From Amycolatopsis iheyensis (lineage in GTDB: Bacteria > Actinomycetota > Actinomycetes > Mycobacteriales > Pseudonocardiaceae), in contig NZ_JAMXQV010000045.1 in NCBI RefSeq assembly GCF_024703995.1, positions 1-57,362 of the forward strand: DNA of 57,362 bases. Direction: 5' to 3'. This document shows positions 16,148 through 24,187 of the stretch, in pieces. Position 1 is the stretch's first letter; each line of letters begins with the position of its first letter. The position numbers and the translations under genes were made by a program. The notes under the pieces are model-generated. The model made no database searches. It was not told where the DNA came from and saw only the letters and a program-made list of their open reading frames with translations.

Positions 16148-16579
16148 ATGCGGATTGCGGATCTGCTGCGCAAGAAGGGGTCGGCGGTCGCGACGGTCAC
16201 CCCCGAGACCACGGTGACCGCGCTGCTGGCCGGACTGGCCGAAAACAACGTGGGCGCCATGGTCGTGGTGGCCCCGGACGGCTCGATCGCGGGCATCGTG
16301 TCCGAACGCGACGTGGTGCGCCGCCTCAACGACCACGGCCCGGGACTGCTCGAGGGCCCGGTGTCGGAGATCATGACCAAGCTGGTGGCCAGCTGCGGCC
16401 CGGACGACTCGATCGACCAGCTGTCGGTGCTGATGACCGAACGGCGCATCCGCCACGTGCCCGTCCTGGAAGAGGGCCGGCTGGCCGGGATCATCTCGAT
16501 CGGTGACGTCGTGAAGAACCGGATGGAACAGCTGGAGAAGAGCCAGGAACAGCTGGAGGCCTACATCTCGCAGGGCTGA
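16148..16579 (+). CDS. Tandem CBS domain protein
   Basis: 143-aa stand-alone Bateman module: CBS1 about residues 7-63 (VTPETTVTALLAGLAENNVGAM, GIVSERDVVRRL) and CBS2 about 72-130 (VASCGPDDSIDQLSVLMTERR, GIISIGDVVKNRM), followed by a charged tail. CBS pairs bind adenosyl nucleotides (AMP, ATP, SAM). No fused enzyme domain is present, so it probably acts as a sensor for another protein; mycobacterial homologues (Hrp1-like) are hypoxia-induced. ATG 16148 follows GGGAAGGA. A strong hairpin terminator follows. Confidence 0.9.
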   Translation: MRIADLLRKKGSAVATVTPETTVTALLAGLAENNVGAMVVVAPDGSIAGIVSERDVVRRLNDHGPGLLEGPVSEIMTKLVASCGPDDSIDQLSVLMTERRIRHVPVLEEGRLAGIISIGDVVKNRMEQLEKSQEQLEAYISQG

Positions 16580-16588
16580 CTTCGCCGT

Positions 16589-16624
16589 CGAGGGCGCCAC
16601 TTCCCGCCGGAGGTGGCGCCCTCG
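16589..16624. terminator. Bidirectional terminator between CBS and VWA genes
   Basis: Perfect 12-bp stem CGAGGGCGCCAC (16589-16600) / GTGGCGCCCTCG (16613-16624) with a 12-nt loop, placed between two convergent genes 9-10 bp from each stop. Confidence 0.85.
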
Positions 16625-16632
16625 CGCGTCGG

Positions 16633-17280
16633 TCAGACCGCGTCCGTCTCCAGCGCGGTGAAGCCGCTGACCTGCCGGGGCACGGTCAGCTCGGCGGCGC
16701 CGGAGGCCACCACCGAGCCGGCGAGCGCGGCGGTGAACTCGCGGACGGTGTCGCGCGGGGTGAGGTCGCCGGTGCTCAGGTACGCGCCGTGCGTGCCGAC
16801 CCGGGCGATCGTCGTCATGTCCGCGTCCCCGATGCCGAACGCGACGATCCGCGGGCGCGCGGCCCAGCCCGGGTCGACCAGGCCGGCGTGCGCCGACGGC
16901 CAGGCGGCGGGATCGGTCGGCTGCCCGTCGGACAGGAAGAAGACCACCGGCTGGTGGACCGCGCAGGACGCGGAGCGAAGCGCTTCGACGTCGCGCTCGA
17001 TCGTCTCGCGCAGCACCGCGAAGGCCGCGCCGAAGTTCGTTTCCGTGCCGATCGCCCGGCCGTCTCGCGCCGGACCCGTGCCCGGCGTCGAGAGCGGCGT
17101 GACGATCCGGGCGGTCTCGGCGAACCCGATCACGCACAGCCGCGTCCGGCCCGCGATCGACGGCTCGCCGAGCAGGGTGCCGGTCAGCTCGCGCAAACCC
17201 GTGTTGAGGCTGTCCATGTGGTCGGCCATCGAGCAGGATTCGTCGAAGACGACGTAGCACGGCAGGACTCGGTCCGGCAT
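16633..17280 (-). CDS. VWA domain protein, TerY-like
   Basis: 215-aa cytoplasmic von Willebrand factor A domain occupying the whole protein. The MIDAS motif DxSxS is intact (FDESCSM near residues 12-18), the threonine is in GTETNFGAAF near 75, and the aspartate is in FLSDGQPTDP near 113. TerY-type VWA proteins assemble metal-dependent complexes in the tellurite/stress (ter) systems. No other ter gene is nearby; instead the gene is divergent from a large SARP-STAND regulator. ATG 17280 has GAGGAG at ideal spacing; the much longer antisense frame that contains it is rejected. Confidence 0.88.
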   Translation of the reverse strand: MPDRVLPCYVVFDESCSMADHMDSLNTGLRELTGTLLGEPSIAGRTRLCVIGFAETARIVTPLSTPGTGPARDGRAIGTETNFGAAFAVLRETIERDVEALRSASCAVHQPVVFFLSDGQPTDPAAWPSAHAGLVDPGWAARPRIVAFGIGDADMTTIARVGTHGAYLSTGDLTPRDTVREFTAALAGSVVASGAAELTVPRQVSGFTALETDAV

Positions 17281-17475
17281 CCGGTTCTCCTCAGTACGGG
17301 TGCCGAGTGTCGCCCGCGGGCCTGGACCGGACGTGGACCGGGACTTGATCGGAACTGGACACGGTTGCGCCGGCTGGACGAATAGTTGACGGAATGTGGA
17401 TCCGGTCCGGGACCGCCTTCCGGTTTTCCCAGGCAGTGGGTTGACTGGGAGCCCGCCGAGTTCCAGGGAGGGGAC

Positions 17476-20394
17476 ATGGAGGTGCTCCTGCTCGGACCGT
17501 TCGAGGTCCGGATCCACGGTGAGGCCGTCGACCTCGGCGACCTCCAGCAGAGGTTCATCCTCGCGGTGCTCGTGCTGCACCCGAACCGCGCGGTGTCCAC
17601 CGAACGGCTCACCGAGATCGTCTGGGCCGGCCAGGCCCGGCCGAGGACCAACCTCGTGCCGGGGTACATCGCCAAGCTGCGGAAGCTGCTGGGCACGAGT
17701 GCCATCGACCGCGAGCCGACGGGGTACGTGCTGCGGATCGACCCGCAGCACATCGACGTCGTGCGCTTCGACGCGCTCGTGACCGAAGCGCGGGAGTGCG
17801 GCGACCCGGCGCGGCGGCGCGTCCTGCTGCGGGCGGCGGTGGACCTGTGGCGTGGCCGGTACCTGGAGGACCTCGACCTCGACCGCGTCGGCGCGGCGGA
17901 CCTGATCTCGCCGGAAGAGGCGTACCTCGACGCGCTGGGCGACCTGGCGGAGCTCGAGCTGGGGCAGGGCAACCACCGGTGGGTGCGGGACCGGCTGCGG
18001 CCGGTGGTGCGGCGGGACGGCACCCGGCACCGGATGGCCGGGCTCCTGATGCGCGCGCTGGTGGCCAACGGCGACCGCGTGAAGGCCATGGAGGTCTACC
18101 ACGCGACCCGGGCGGCGCTGGACGAGGTCGGCATGGAGGTCCCGATCGAGCTGCGGAAGCTGGCCCGGTTCACCCAGCGCGTCGAGCCGCACGTGGCGCT
18201 GCCCGCGCCCGCGAGCCGCTTCGGCGGCCGCGAAGACGAACTCGCCTCGATCGAAGCTCGCGTGCTGGTCGCGACAGCCGAACACCGCCCCGCCACGGTC
18301 TGGATCAGCGGGATGCCCGGCGTCGGCAAGACGGAGCTGGCGGTGCAGGCCGCCCATCGGCTGCGCGAGCGGTTCCCGGACGGCCGGATCCTGGTGCAGC
18401 TCAACGGGTTCACGCCCGGCGTCGCCCCGGCCGGGCTGGGCGAGGTGCTCGGCCTGCTGCTCGAAGCCCTGGGCGTGCCACCCGAGCAGCACCCGCGGGC
18501 GCTGAGCCAGCGGATCGCCCGGTACCAGTCGACGCTGTCGGGCACCCGGACGTTGGTGGTGCTGGACAACGCGTCGGCGGAGGACCAGATCCGGGCCCTG
18601 TTGCCGGCGGCGGCGGGGTGTGCCGCGCTGGTCACCAGCCGCGCGGTCGGCGGCGTCGACGTCGAGGACGAGATCCGGTTGCGTCCGCTGGCGCCGGGCG
18701 CGGCCGCGACGCTGCTGCGGGAGCTCGTCGGAGCGGACCGCGTGGGCGGCCGGCAGTCCGTGGTGGACGAAATCGTCGCGCGCTGCGGGTGCGTGCCGCT
18801 GTCGATCAGGATGGTGGCCGCGCAGCTGCGCCTGCACCGCTCGTGGCCGCTGGAGCACGTGCTGGAGCTGCTGACCGGGACGAGCCCGTGGCAGGCCGCG
18901 TTCGCCGTCTCCTACGACCACCTGCCCGAGGAGCAGCAGCAGCTGTTCCGGTTGCTGGGGCGGGTTCCGGGCGTCGCCTCCGGGGTGAACGCGGCGGCCG
19001 CCCTCACCGGCGCGACGGTGCCGGAAGCGCGTGCCCTGCTGGAGGGGCTGCACGGCGCGAGCCTGCTGGAGGAGCCCGAGCCGGAGCGGTACGTGATGCT
19101 CGACCCGCTGCGCGAGTTCGCCGCCGAGCTGCCCGGCCCCGAGCCGGCCGGAGCGCTGACCCGGCTGCTGGACTTCTACCTCGTCAGCGTGGCCAACGCG
19201 GTGGGTGTCGTGTTCCCGTTCGACCGGGATCGGCAGCCGACGGTCGAGGTCGAGTGCGCGGTCGCGCTTGAGTTCGCGGACGGCCGGGCCGCGCGGGCGT
19301 GGCTGTCGGCGGAGCGGGCGAACCTGCTCGAAGCGATCCGGTACGCGGCGGGGCACGACCTGCCGGAGCACACGTGGCAGCTCGCGGTCCTGTTGTGGCG
19401 CTGGTACTTCGCCAGCGGGCACCTGCAGGAGTGGTCGGAAACCCTGGAGCTGGCCCGGACCGTGCTCGAGCGGACCGGCGAGGACCGGCGCGGGCTCGCC
19501 TACGTGCTCCTGCGGTTGTCGGGGGCGAAGCGGCAGGCGGGCAAGCCGGCGCCGGCGCACGAGCTCGCCGAGGAGGCCCGGTCGTTGTGGGCGGACCTCG
19601 GCGACGACCGCGGCGAGGCGACCGCGCTGTGCGCGATCGCGGTGGTGGACATCGACCGCGGCGACGACCGGGCGGCGACCGCGCACTTCGAGGCCGCGCT
19701 GGTGAAGTTCGAGGCGTGCGGGGACGCCCGCGGCCAGGCCAACGCGCTGAGCAACCTCGGCCAGCTCAGCGAGGTGGCCGGCGATCTCGCGGTCGCCGAG
19801 GAGCGGCACGTCGCGGCGGCGAAGCTGCTGCGGGAGCTGGCGCACACCCAGGGGCTGGCGCACGCGCTGGACAACCTGGGCGTCACGCGGCAGCGGCTGG
19901 GCCGCTTCGACGACGCGATGCGCGACCACCAGGAAGCGCTCGAGCTGGCGGTCGAGGTGGGGGACCGGTCGTGTGAGGCCTACGCGCTCACCAACATCGG
20001 GACGGTGCACCGGCTCACCGGCCGGCTCGACGAGGCCCTGCGGTTCCACGAACTGGCGCGCCGGGTGGCCGACGAGGTCCGCGAGCCGGGGCTGCGGACG
20101 CAGCTGTACCTGGACCGCGGCGCGACGCACCTGGCACGCCGCGACTGGACCGAGGCCCGCAACGCGTACTTCGCCGCGCTGGACCTGGCGGGCGGCACCG
20201 GGGACACGGGCCGGAAGGCCCACGCCCACCACGGCGCGGCCCGCGCCCGGCACGAAGCCGGGGAGCACCTCGAAGCGGCGCCGCACTGGCAGGCGGCGCT
20301 GGCCGGGTTCGAGGAGCTGGGATGGCCCGAAGCCGTGCAGGTACGGGCGGAACAGGCCAAGCTGACCTGTTCCTGTGCGTCTATAAAGGACTGA
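17476..20394 (+). CDS. AfsR/SARP family regulator with STAND (NB-ARC) ATPase and TPR repeats
   Basis: 972-aa multidomain regulator. An OmpR-type winged helix lies at residues 1-90 (MEVLLLGPFEVRIHG start; LRKLLG). The bacterial transcriptional activation domain is at about 95-240 (DVVRFDALV). The NB-ARC ATPase follows at about 250-520, with P-loop GMPGVGKTEL at about 278-287, Walker B-like TLVVLDN near 360 and the MVAAQLRLHRSW region near 453. Eight or more TPR units run from about 640 to 960. AfsR-type proteins activate secondary-metabolite or stress genes after signal-dependent oligomerisation. ATG 17476 follows GGGAGGGG. The last codons lie inside the first unit of a 144-bp tandem repeat. 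Confidence 0.92.
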   Translation: MEVLLLGPFEVRIHGEAVDLGDLQQRFILAVLVLHPNRAVSTERLTEIVWAGQARPRTNLVPGYIAKLRKLLGTSAIDREPTGYVLRIDPQHIDVVRFDALVTEARECGDPARRRVLLRAAVDLWRGRYLEDLDLDRVGAADLISPEEAYLDALGDLAELELGQGNHRWVRDRLRPVVRRDGTRHRMAGLLMRALVANGDRVKAMEVYHATRAALDEVGMEVPIELRKLARFTQRVEPHVALPAPASRFGGREDELASIEARVLVATAEHRPATVWISGMPGVGKTELAVQAAHRLRERFPDGRILVQLNGFTPGVAPAGLGEVLGLLLEALGVPPEQHPRALSQRIARYQSTLSGTRTLVVLDNASAEDQIRALLPAAAGCAALVTSRAVGGVDVEDEIRLRPLAPGAAATLLRELVGADRVGGRQSVVDEIVARCGCVPLSIRMVAAQLRLHRSWPLEHVLELLTGTSPWQAAFAVSYDHLPEEQQQLFRLLGRVPGVASGVNAAAALTGATVPEARALLEGLHGASLLEEPEPERYVMLDPLREFAAELPGPEPAGALTRLLDFYLVSVANAVGVVFPFDRDRQPTVEVECAVALEFADGRAARAWLSAERANLLEAIRYAAGHDLPEHTWQLAVLLWRWYFASGHLQEWSETLELARTVLERTGEDRRGLAYVLLRLSGAKRQAGKPAPAHELAEEARSLWADLGDDRGEATALCAIAVVDIDRGDDRAATAHFEAALVKFEACGDARGQANALSNLGQLSEVAGDLAVAEERHVAAAKLLRELAHTQGLAHALDNLGVTRQRLGRFDDAMRDHQEALELAVEVGDRSCEAYALTNIGTVHRLTGRLDEALRFHELARRVADEVREPGLRTQLYLDRGATHLARRDWTEARNAYFAALDLAGGTGDTGRKAHAHHGAARARHEAGEHLEAAPHWQAALAGFEELGWPEAVQVRAEQAKLTCSCASIKD

Positions 20395-20745
20395 TCAGCC
20401 GCTGAATCCCGTTCGTAGCCGCAGGATCGCGTTCAGTTCCGCCCGTAGCTCGCGTGTGGCAGGGTGGGTGTGCCAGCGGGCCGGCTCGTGCAGGTGCGGG
20501 TGAAGTTGACCTGTTCCTGTGCGTCGACAACGGACTGGTCAGCCGCTGAATCCCGGTCGTAGCCGCAGGATCGCGTTCAGTTCCGCCCGTAGTTCTCGCG
20601 CGGCCGGGTGGGTGTGCCAGCGGGCCGGCTCGTGCAGGTGCGGGTGAAGCTGACCTGTCCGTGTGTGTCCACAACGGACTGATCAGCCGCTGAACCCCGG
20701 TCGCAGCCGTAGCATCGCGTTCAGTTCCGCCCGCAGCTCACGCGC
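20359..20745. repeat. 144-bp tandem repeats spanning the convergent ends of two regulator genes
   Basis: Three copies with an exact 144-bp period: about 20359-20502, 20503-20646, and a partial third from 20647 that runs into the 3' end of the XRE gene. Each unit begins with sequence related to the last codons of the SARP gene (AAGCTGACCTGT) and then carries the XRE C-terminal coding end (TCAGCCGCTGAA at 20395, 20539, 20683). In copies 1 and 2 the XRE tail is still readable on the minus strand up to a stop (ELRAELNAILRLR), with mostly synonymous differences from the real gene (ELNAMLRLR). Confidence 0.85.
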
Positions 20746-21957
20746 GGCCGGGTGGGTGTGCCACCGGGCCAGCACGCGGGCCAGCTCGCGCAGGTCGACC
20801 CGGACCGTCGCGGAGTCCACCGGCGCCGCGTCCGCCAGCACCGTGCGCGTCAGCTCGCAGGCGTGGTCGATCTCGCCGCTGCCGGCGTGCGCGAGCACCC
20901 GCCGGGCGCCGAAGCGCGCGCGGGCCCGCCGGGCGCCGGGGGCGATGCCTTCGATCTGGGAGTCCAGCAGCTCCGCCGCTTCCGCCGGGTGGCCGAGGTC
21001 GTAGAGCGACCAGCCGCGGGTCAGCGCCACCTCGTCGGTGACGCTGGAGGAGCCGATCACCGGCGCGGCCGGCGCGGGCCGGGCCTCGCTCAACAGCACG
21101 GTCGCGCGGTCGAGCGCCCGCTGGTAGCCGTCCGGATCGCCGACCAGCGCGTGCCCCTGGGCCTCACACCGCGCGGCCAGGCCGAGGATCCGCGGGCCGG
21201 CCGCGGGATCGGCCTGGGCCCGCATCGCGAGCTCGATGGTCGACAGCGGATCCTGGCGGTACATGGCCAGCTCGGCCTCGCGGACGAGCGCGTAGCTCGC
21301 CAGGTACCGGTCCCCGCCCTCGGCGGCGTACTCGACCGCCCGCCGCGTCCACCAGAGCGCCGCCGTCTCGTCCCCGGCTTCCTGGCTCATCCAGCCGGCG
21401 TACTCGGCGGCCCGGGACGCCAGCAACAGCAGCTCCCGGCGCATCGGCTCGGGTTGCTCGGCCGCCAGCGTGCGCAGGGTGTTCACGTGGGCGACGACCG
21501 GGCCGAGCACCATGGTCGGGCTGCTGATCGTGCCCAGCTTGCGGTACTGGTCGAACGTCGTGCGCAGCGCGGCCAGCGTCGGCTCGTCGACGGCAGGCCG
21601 CGTGCCGCCGGTCAGCGCGAAACCCAGCGCCATGCCGACCCCGGCGAGCACCTGCCGGCGGGGGAGCCGGTGGAAGGTCTGCGCACCCTCGCCGTCGGAC
21701 ACCATGACCCACAGCTCTCCGTCTTCGTCGTCCTCGCCGGCTTGCTCCTCGGCGGTCCGGACCATCGCGGACAGGACGCCTCCGGTGGCGAAGACGCTGT
21801 CGTAGCGCTTGGCGATGTCGGCCGTCGGCGGCTTCAGGTCGTTTTCGATCTTGCTGAGGTAGCTCTTGCTGTAGTTGACGCGCTCGGCGAGCTGCGCGAG
21901 GGACATCCCGGATTCTTCACGGATTCTCCGCAGATTCGCCCCGAACGAGTCGCTCAT
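20683..21957 (-). CDS. XRE family HTH regulator with TPR-like C-terminal domain
   Basis: 424-aa regulator. A Cro/CI-type HTH occupies residues 5-62 (ANLRRIREESGMSLAQLAERV, then SKSYLSKIEN). A linker with LPRRQVLAGVGMALGFAL (about 108-125) follows, then a long helical tetratricopeptide-like region (about 145-420, for example RAAEYAGWMSQEAG and WSLYDLGHPAEAAELL). This HTH-plus-TPR plan resembles peptide-responsive RRNPP regulators, though the family is also common in actinomycetes with other partners. ATG 21957 has GGGGAGG upstream. The neighbouring upstream gene encodes a small secreted peptide. Confidence 0.85.
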   Translation of the reverse strand: MSDSFGANLRRIREESGMSLAQLAERVNYSKSYLSKIENDLKPPTADIAKRYDSVFATGGVLSAMVRTAEEQAGEDDEDGELWVMVSDGEGAQTFHRLPRRQVLAGVGMALGFALTGGTRPAVDEPTLAALRTTFDQYRKLGTISSPTMVLGPVVAHVNTLRTLAAEQPEPMRRELLLLASRAAEYAGWMSQEAGDETAALWWTRRAVEYAAEGGDRYLASYALVREAELAMYRQDPLSTIELAMRAQADPAAGPRILGLAARCEAQGHALVGDPDGYQRALDRATVLLSEARPAPAAPVIGSSSVTDEVALTRGWSLYDLGHPAEAAELLDSQIEGIAPGARRARARFGARRVLAHAGSGEIDHACELTRTVLADAAPVDSATVRVDLRELARVLARWHTHPAARELRAELNAMLRLRPGFSG

Positions 21958-22028
21958 GGCCGCCTCCCCACGCTGTCGCCCGTTCCGCAGTACAGCATCC
22001 GCCGACCCGGAAGGCAACCACGCCGAAC

Positions 22029-22073
22029 CGGTCCGGCCCGTTCGGTGAATCGGTCACCGAAAAGGCCGGACCG
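22029..22073 (-). terminator. Long interrupted hairpin after the small-peptide gene
   Basis: Nested perfect inverted repeats: CGGTCCGGCC (22029-22038) with GGCCGGACCG (22064-22073), and inside them TTCGGTGA (22041-22048) with TCACCGAA (22054-22061), separated by a 2x2 internal loop and closed by a 5-nt loop. It begins 8 nt after the peptide stop in the direction of transcription and about 70 bp before the XRE start. This fits a terminator of the peptide gene; an operator for XRE is the alternative. Confidence 0.7.
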
Positions 22074-22080
22074 CGCGAGT

Positions 22081-22260
22081 TCAGTCGATCCAGGGGTGCC
22101 CGTCCGGGGTGACCGTGGGCGGCGGCACGATCACGACCGGGACCGTTCCGCCGCCACCGTCCGCGACGGCGGCACTGGCCGCGACCGGGCCACCGAACGC
22201 GGCCAGTGCCGCCAGTCCCGCGGCGATTTTGGCAGCGACGAGAAAAGAGTGCTTGGACAT
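22081..22260 (-). CDS. Small secreted peptide precursor
   Basis: 59-aa precursor: positively charged start (MSKHSF, K11), a hydrophobic alanine-rich core (residues 7-29) and a signal-peptidase-like AxA region (VAASAAVA, 26-33). The predicted mature part is about 27-30 aa, glycine-rich then VPVVIVPPPTVTPDGHPWID. ATG 22260 has GAGGAG at ideal spacing, and a strong hairpin follows the stop, so expression is plausible. It sits directly upstream of the XRE-TPR gene on the same strand. No family is recognised; a signalling peptide is a hypothesis. Confidence 0.7.
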   Translation of the reverse strand: MSKHSFLVAAKIAAGLAALAAFGGPVAASAAVADGGGGTVPVVIVPPPTVTPDGHPWID

Positions 22261-22385
22261 GGGTGCTCCTCGGTGGAAGTGATTTCCCGACGCGGATTCG
22301 CGTCTGAACCGAGGATTGGTCAATGGCGGGCACCCCGACAATCCGGTGCCTGTGCACCGAATTGCGGGAAACGGGAAACGCCGAT

Positions 22386-22892
22386 TCAGCCCAGGCCGAG
22401 TGTGCGGGCCAGCAGCAGGGCGTACGCGCTGCCGGCATGGGGCATCTCGCCCTCGATGACCAGCGACAACGCCCGGTCGAAGGGCAGCAGGCGGACCTCG
22501 AGGTCGGCCTCGCCGGGCTCGAGGTGCGAGGGGCCGTGCCGCAGGCCGGTGGCGAAGAACGCGTGGTCGCGGTGGTTGGTGAAGGAGTCGGCGCAGTTGA
22601 TGGTGCCCAGGTGCCGCCAGTCGCGCGCGGAGATCCCGGTCTCTTCGAGCAGCTCGCGGCGGGCCGTCACCTCCGCGCCCGGGTCGTCGGCCTCGATCCG
22701 CCCCGCGGGCAGCCGCCACTGGGTGTTTTCGTGGGTGTAGATCCACTGCCGCGTCACCGCGACGGATCCCTGGTCGTCGACGGCCAGCACGGTCACCGAG
22801 CCGGTCGTGACGATGTGGTCGTAGATGCCGGAGGAGCCGTCCGGCCGGACGGCCGTGTCCCGGCGCGCGTCGAACCACGGCGAGCGGAACAT
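22386..22892 (-). CDS. NUDIX hydrolase, ADP-ribose pyrophosphatase-like
   Basis: 168-aa NUDIX protein (start ATG 22892). The Nudix box is RLPAGRIEADDPGAEVTARR followed by ELLEETG, near residues 75-105, with the REL-EE-G core intact. The upstream VRPDGSSGIYDHI and QWIYTHENTQWRLPAG patterns resemble ADP-ribose pyrophosphatases and related nucleoside-diphosphate-sugar hydrolases. The frame stays open to GTG 23003, adding 37 residues of low similarity; no convincing ribosome site separates the options. It is divergent from a TIR-domain gene and upstream of the secreted peptide on the same strand. Confidence 0.82.
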   Translation of the reverse strand: MFRSPWFDARRDTAVRPDGSSGIYDHIVTTGSVTVLAVDDQGSVAVTRQWIYTHENTQWRLPAGRIEADDPGAEVTARRELLEETGISARDWRHLGTINCADSFTNHRDHAFFATGLRHGPSHLEPGEADLEVRLLPFDRALSLVIEGEMPHAGSAYALLLARTLGLG

Positions 22893-23206
22893 GCTGGTCG
22901 TACTGCGCCGGGACCAGGAACCGGATGCCGAGCTTGCCTCGTCGCGGATCACGATCCGAGTCAACCACACGCGTCGGCGCGGGGGCATGCACAGCTTGTC
23001 CACTTTTTATCCATCCGCCGGCCGCATGATCGGGCGAGCGTGACGTACCGCTCGGTGTCGAAAAGGTCGAGTGCGGTCACGGCGAGGTCGGGCGGAAGTC
23101 ACGAAACGGCACACGGGAATGGGTGCGGACGGGGAGTTGTAACGTGACCGGGCAAGTGCGCGACCACAGGGGCGTCCAACTCCCGAATTCACTCTCAGGA
23201 GTGCGC
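22893..23206. other. Divergent NUDIX/TIR intergenic region
   Basis: About 314 bp (204 bp if the NUDIX gene starts at 23003). It includes an unusually AT-rich ACTTTTTATCC stretch near 23001-23011 and otherwise no recognised operator. Promoters for both divergent genes are expected here. Confidence 0.4.
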
Positions 23207-24172
23207 ATGGCCGAATCCGCGACGCGCGTCGAAAGATACGATTTCTGCTTGTCGTTCGCCGCGCGGCAACGTGCCTATGCCGAAGAAGTCGCGCAGCTGC
23301 TGCGAGCCGCCGGATTGCGGGTCTTCTACGATTTCTTCGAGTCGGCGGACCTGCTGGGGGTCGATCTCTACGCGCACCTCGACGAGATCTACAACCGCGG
23401 CTCGCGCTACTGCGTTCTCTTCGCTTCCGAGGACTACCTGCGCCGGGCCTGGACCGGCCACGAACGCGTTTCGGCGCAGTACCGCGCATTCCGCAGCCCG
23501 TCGGCGTACGTGCTGCCGGTGCGGTTCGACGACACGGAGATCCCGGGCCTGCGCGGGACCATCGGCCACGCCGACGCGCGGGTGCTCTCCCCGGCCGCGG
23601 TGGTGCGCCTGCTCATCGCGAAACTGGAGTCCGACGCGCAGTGCGCGTCGCTGCCGGCCACGGTGCTGGTGCTGGCCGGCGAGGGCCGCGACGACGTCCT
23701 GAAGGCGGCACTCGAGCGGTGCGGCCTGACGCTCCCGCCCGAGCTGGTCCTCGGCTCGCCCGCGCGGACGGTGGTGGTCGTGCCGGAGTCGGTGCTCCCG
23801 GTGGTGGACGTGACGACGACGTTGGTCAGCGAGCTCGAGACCGCGGCGGCGAGGCGGCCGGGAACGCGGCTGCGCATCGCGGTGCACCGCGGCGAAGTCC
23901 CGACCGCACGGCTCGGGGGATGCGTCGACGTGACGGCGGCGGCGGAAGCGGCGGTGTCCTCGGCGGTGTCGGAGGTGTTCGACGCGCGCCCGCGGGCGCA
24001 CTGCGTCATGGTGGTGACCCAGCGCGTTTACGACCAGGTGATCCGCCACGGCCGCGGCGGCAGCAACCCGAGACTGTACGAACTGGTCGTCACGACGGAC
24101 GGCACGGGCCTGCACGTCCGCGTACCGGGCTACCCACCGATGCGGCGGCCGTCGCCGGACGGCCGAGCCTGA
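23207..24172 (+). CDS. TIR domain protein
   Basis: 321-aa protein. The N-terminal TIR domain (about residues 9-140) shows RYDFCLSFAARQR, GLRVFYDFFESADLLG, HLDEIYNRGSRYCVLFASEDY, WTGHERVSAQYRAF and YVLPVRFDDTEIPGL, the pattern of prokaryotic NAD-processing TIR proteins; candidate catalytic acids are Glu45 and Glu60. The C-terminal half (about 160-310) has RLRIAVHRGEVPTARLGG and later VVTQRVYDQVI, reminiscent of degenerate class III nucleotidyl-cyclase-like domains, which is an inference. ATG 23207 has AGGAG at good spacing. It is divergent from an ADP-ribose-type NUDIX hydrolase, so an NAD/ADP-ribose link is plausible. Confidence 0.85.
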   Translation: MAESATRVERYDFCLSFAARQRAYAEEVAQLLRAAGLRVFYDFFESADLLGVDLYAHLDEIYNRGSRYCVLFASEDYLRRAWTGHERVSAQYRAFRSPSAYVLPVRFDDTEIPGLRGTIGHADARVLSPAAVVRLLIAKLESDAQCASLPATVLVLAGEGRDDVLKAALERCGLTLPPELVLGSPARTVVVVPESVLPVVDVTTTLVSELETAAARRPGTRLRIAVHRGEVPTARLGGCVDVTAAAEAAVSSAVSEVFDARPRAHCVMVVTQRVYDQVIRHGRGGSNPRLYELVVTTDGTGLHVRVPGYPPMRRPSPDGRA

Positions 24173-24187
24173 ACGCCGCGGCTGCCG

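Noticed and set aside
16633..20286. 1217-codon minus-strand frame covering the SARP gene
   Set aside because: Only its last 215 codons (from 17280) form the VWA protein; the remainder is antisense to a well-supported AfsR-like gene and lacks domain patterns.
20381..20674. 97-codon minus-strand frame with a repeated 48-residue unit
   Set aside because: It is a by-product of the 144-bp tandem repeat in a non-XRE frame; no ribosome site or homology.
23203..24172. Possible complete Thoeris-type defence system
   Set aside because: No ThsA/ThsB partner, SIR2 or SLOG gene is present nearby, so only a TIR-NUDIX pair is claimed.
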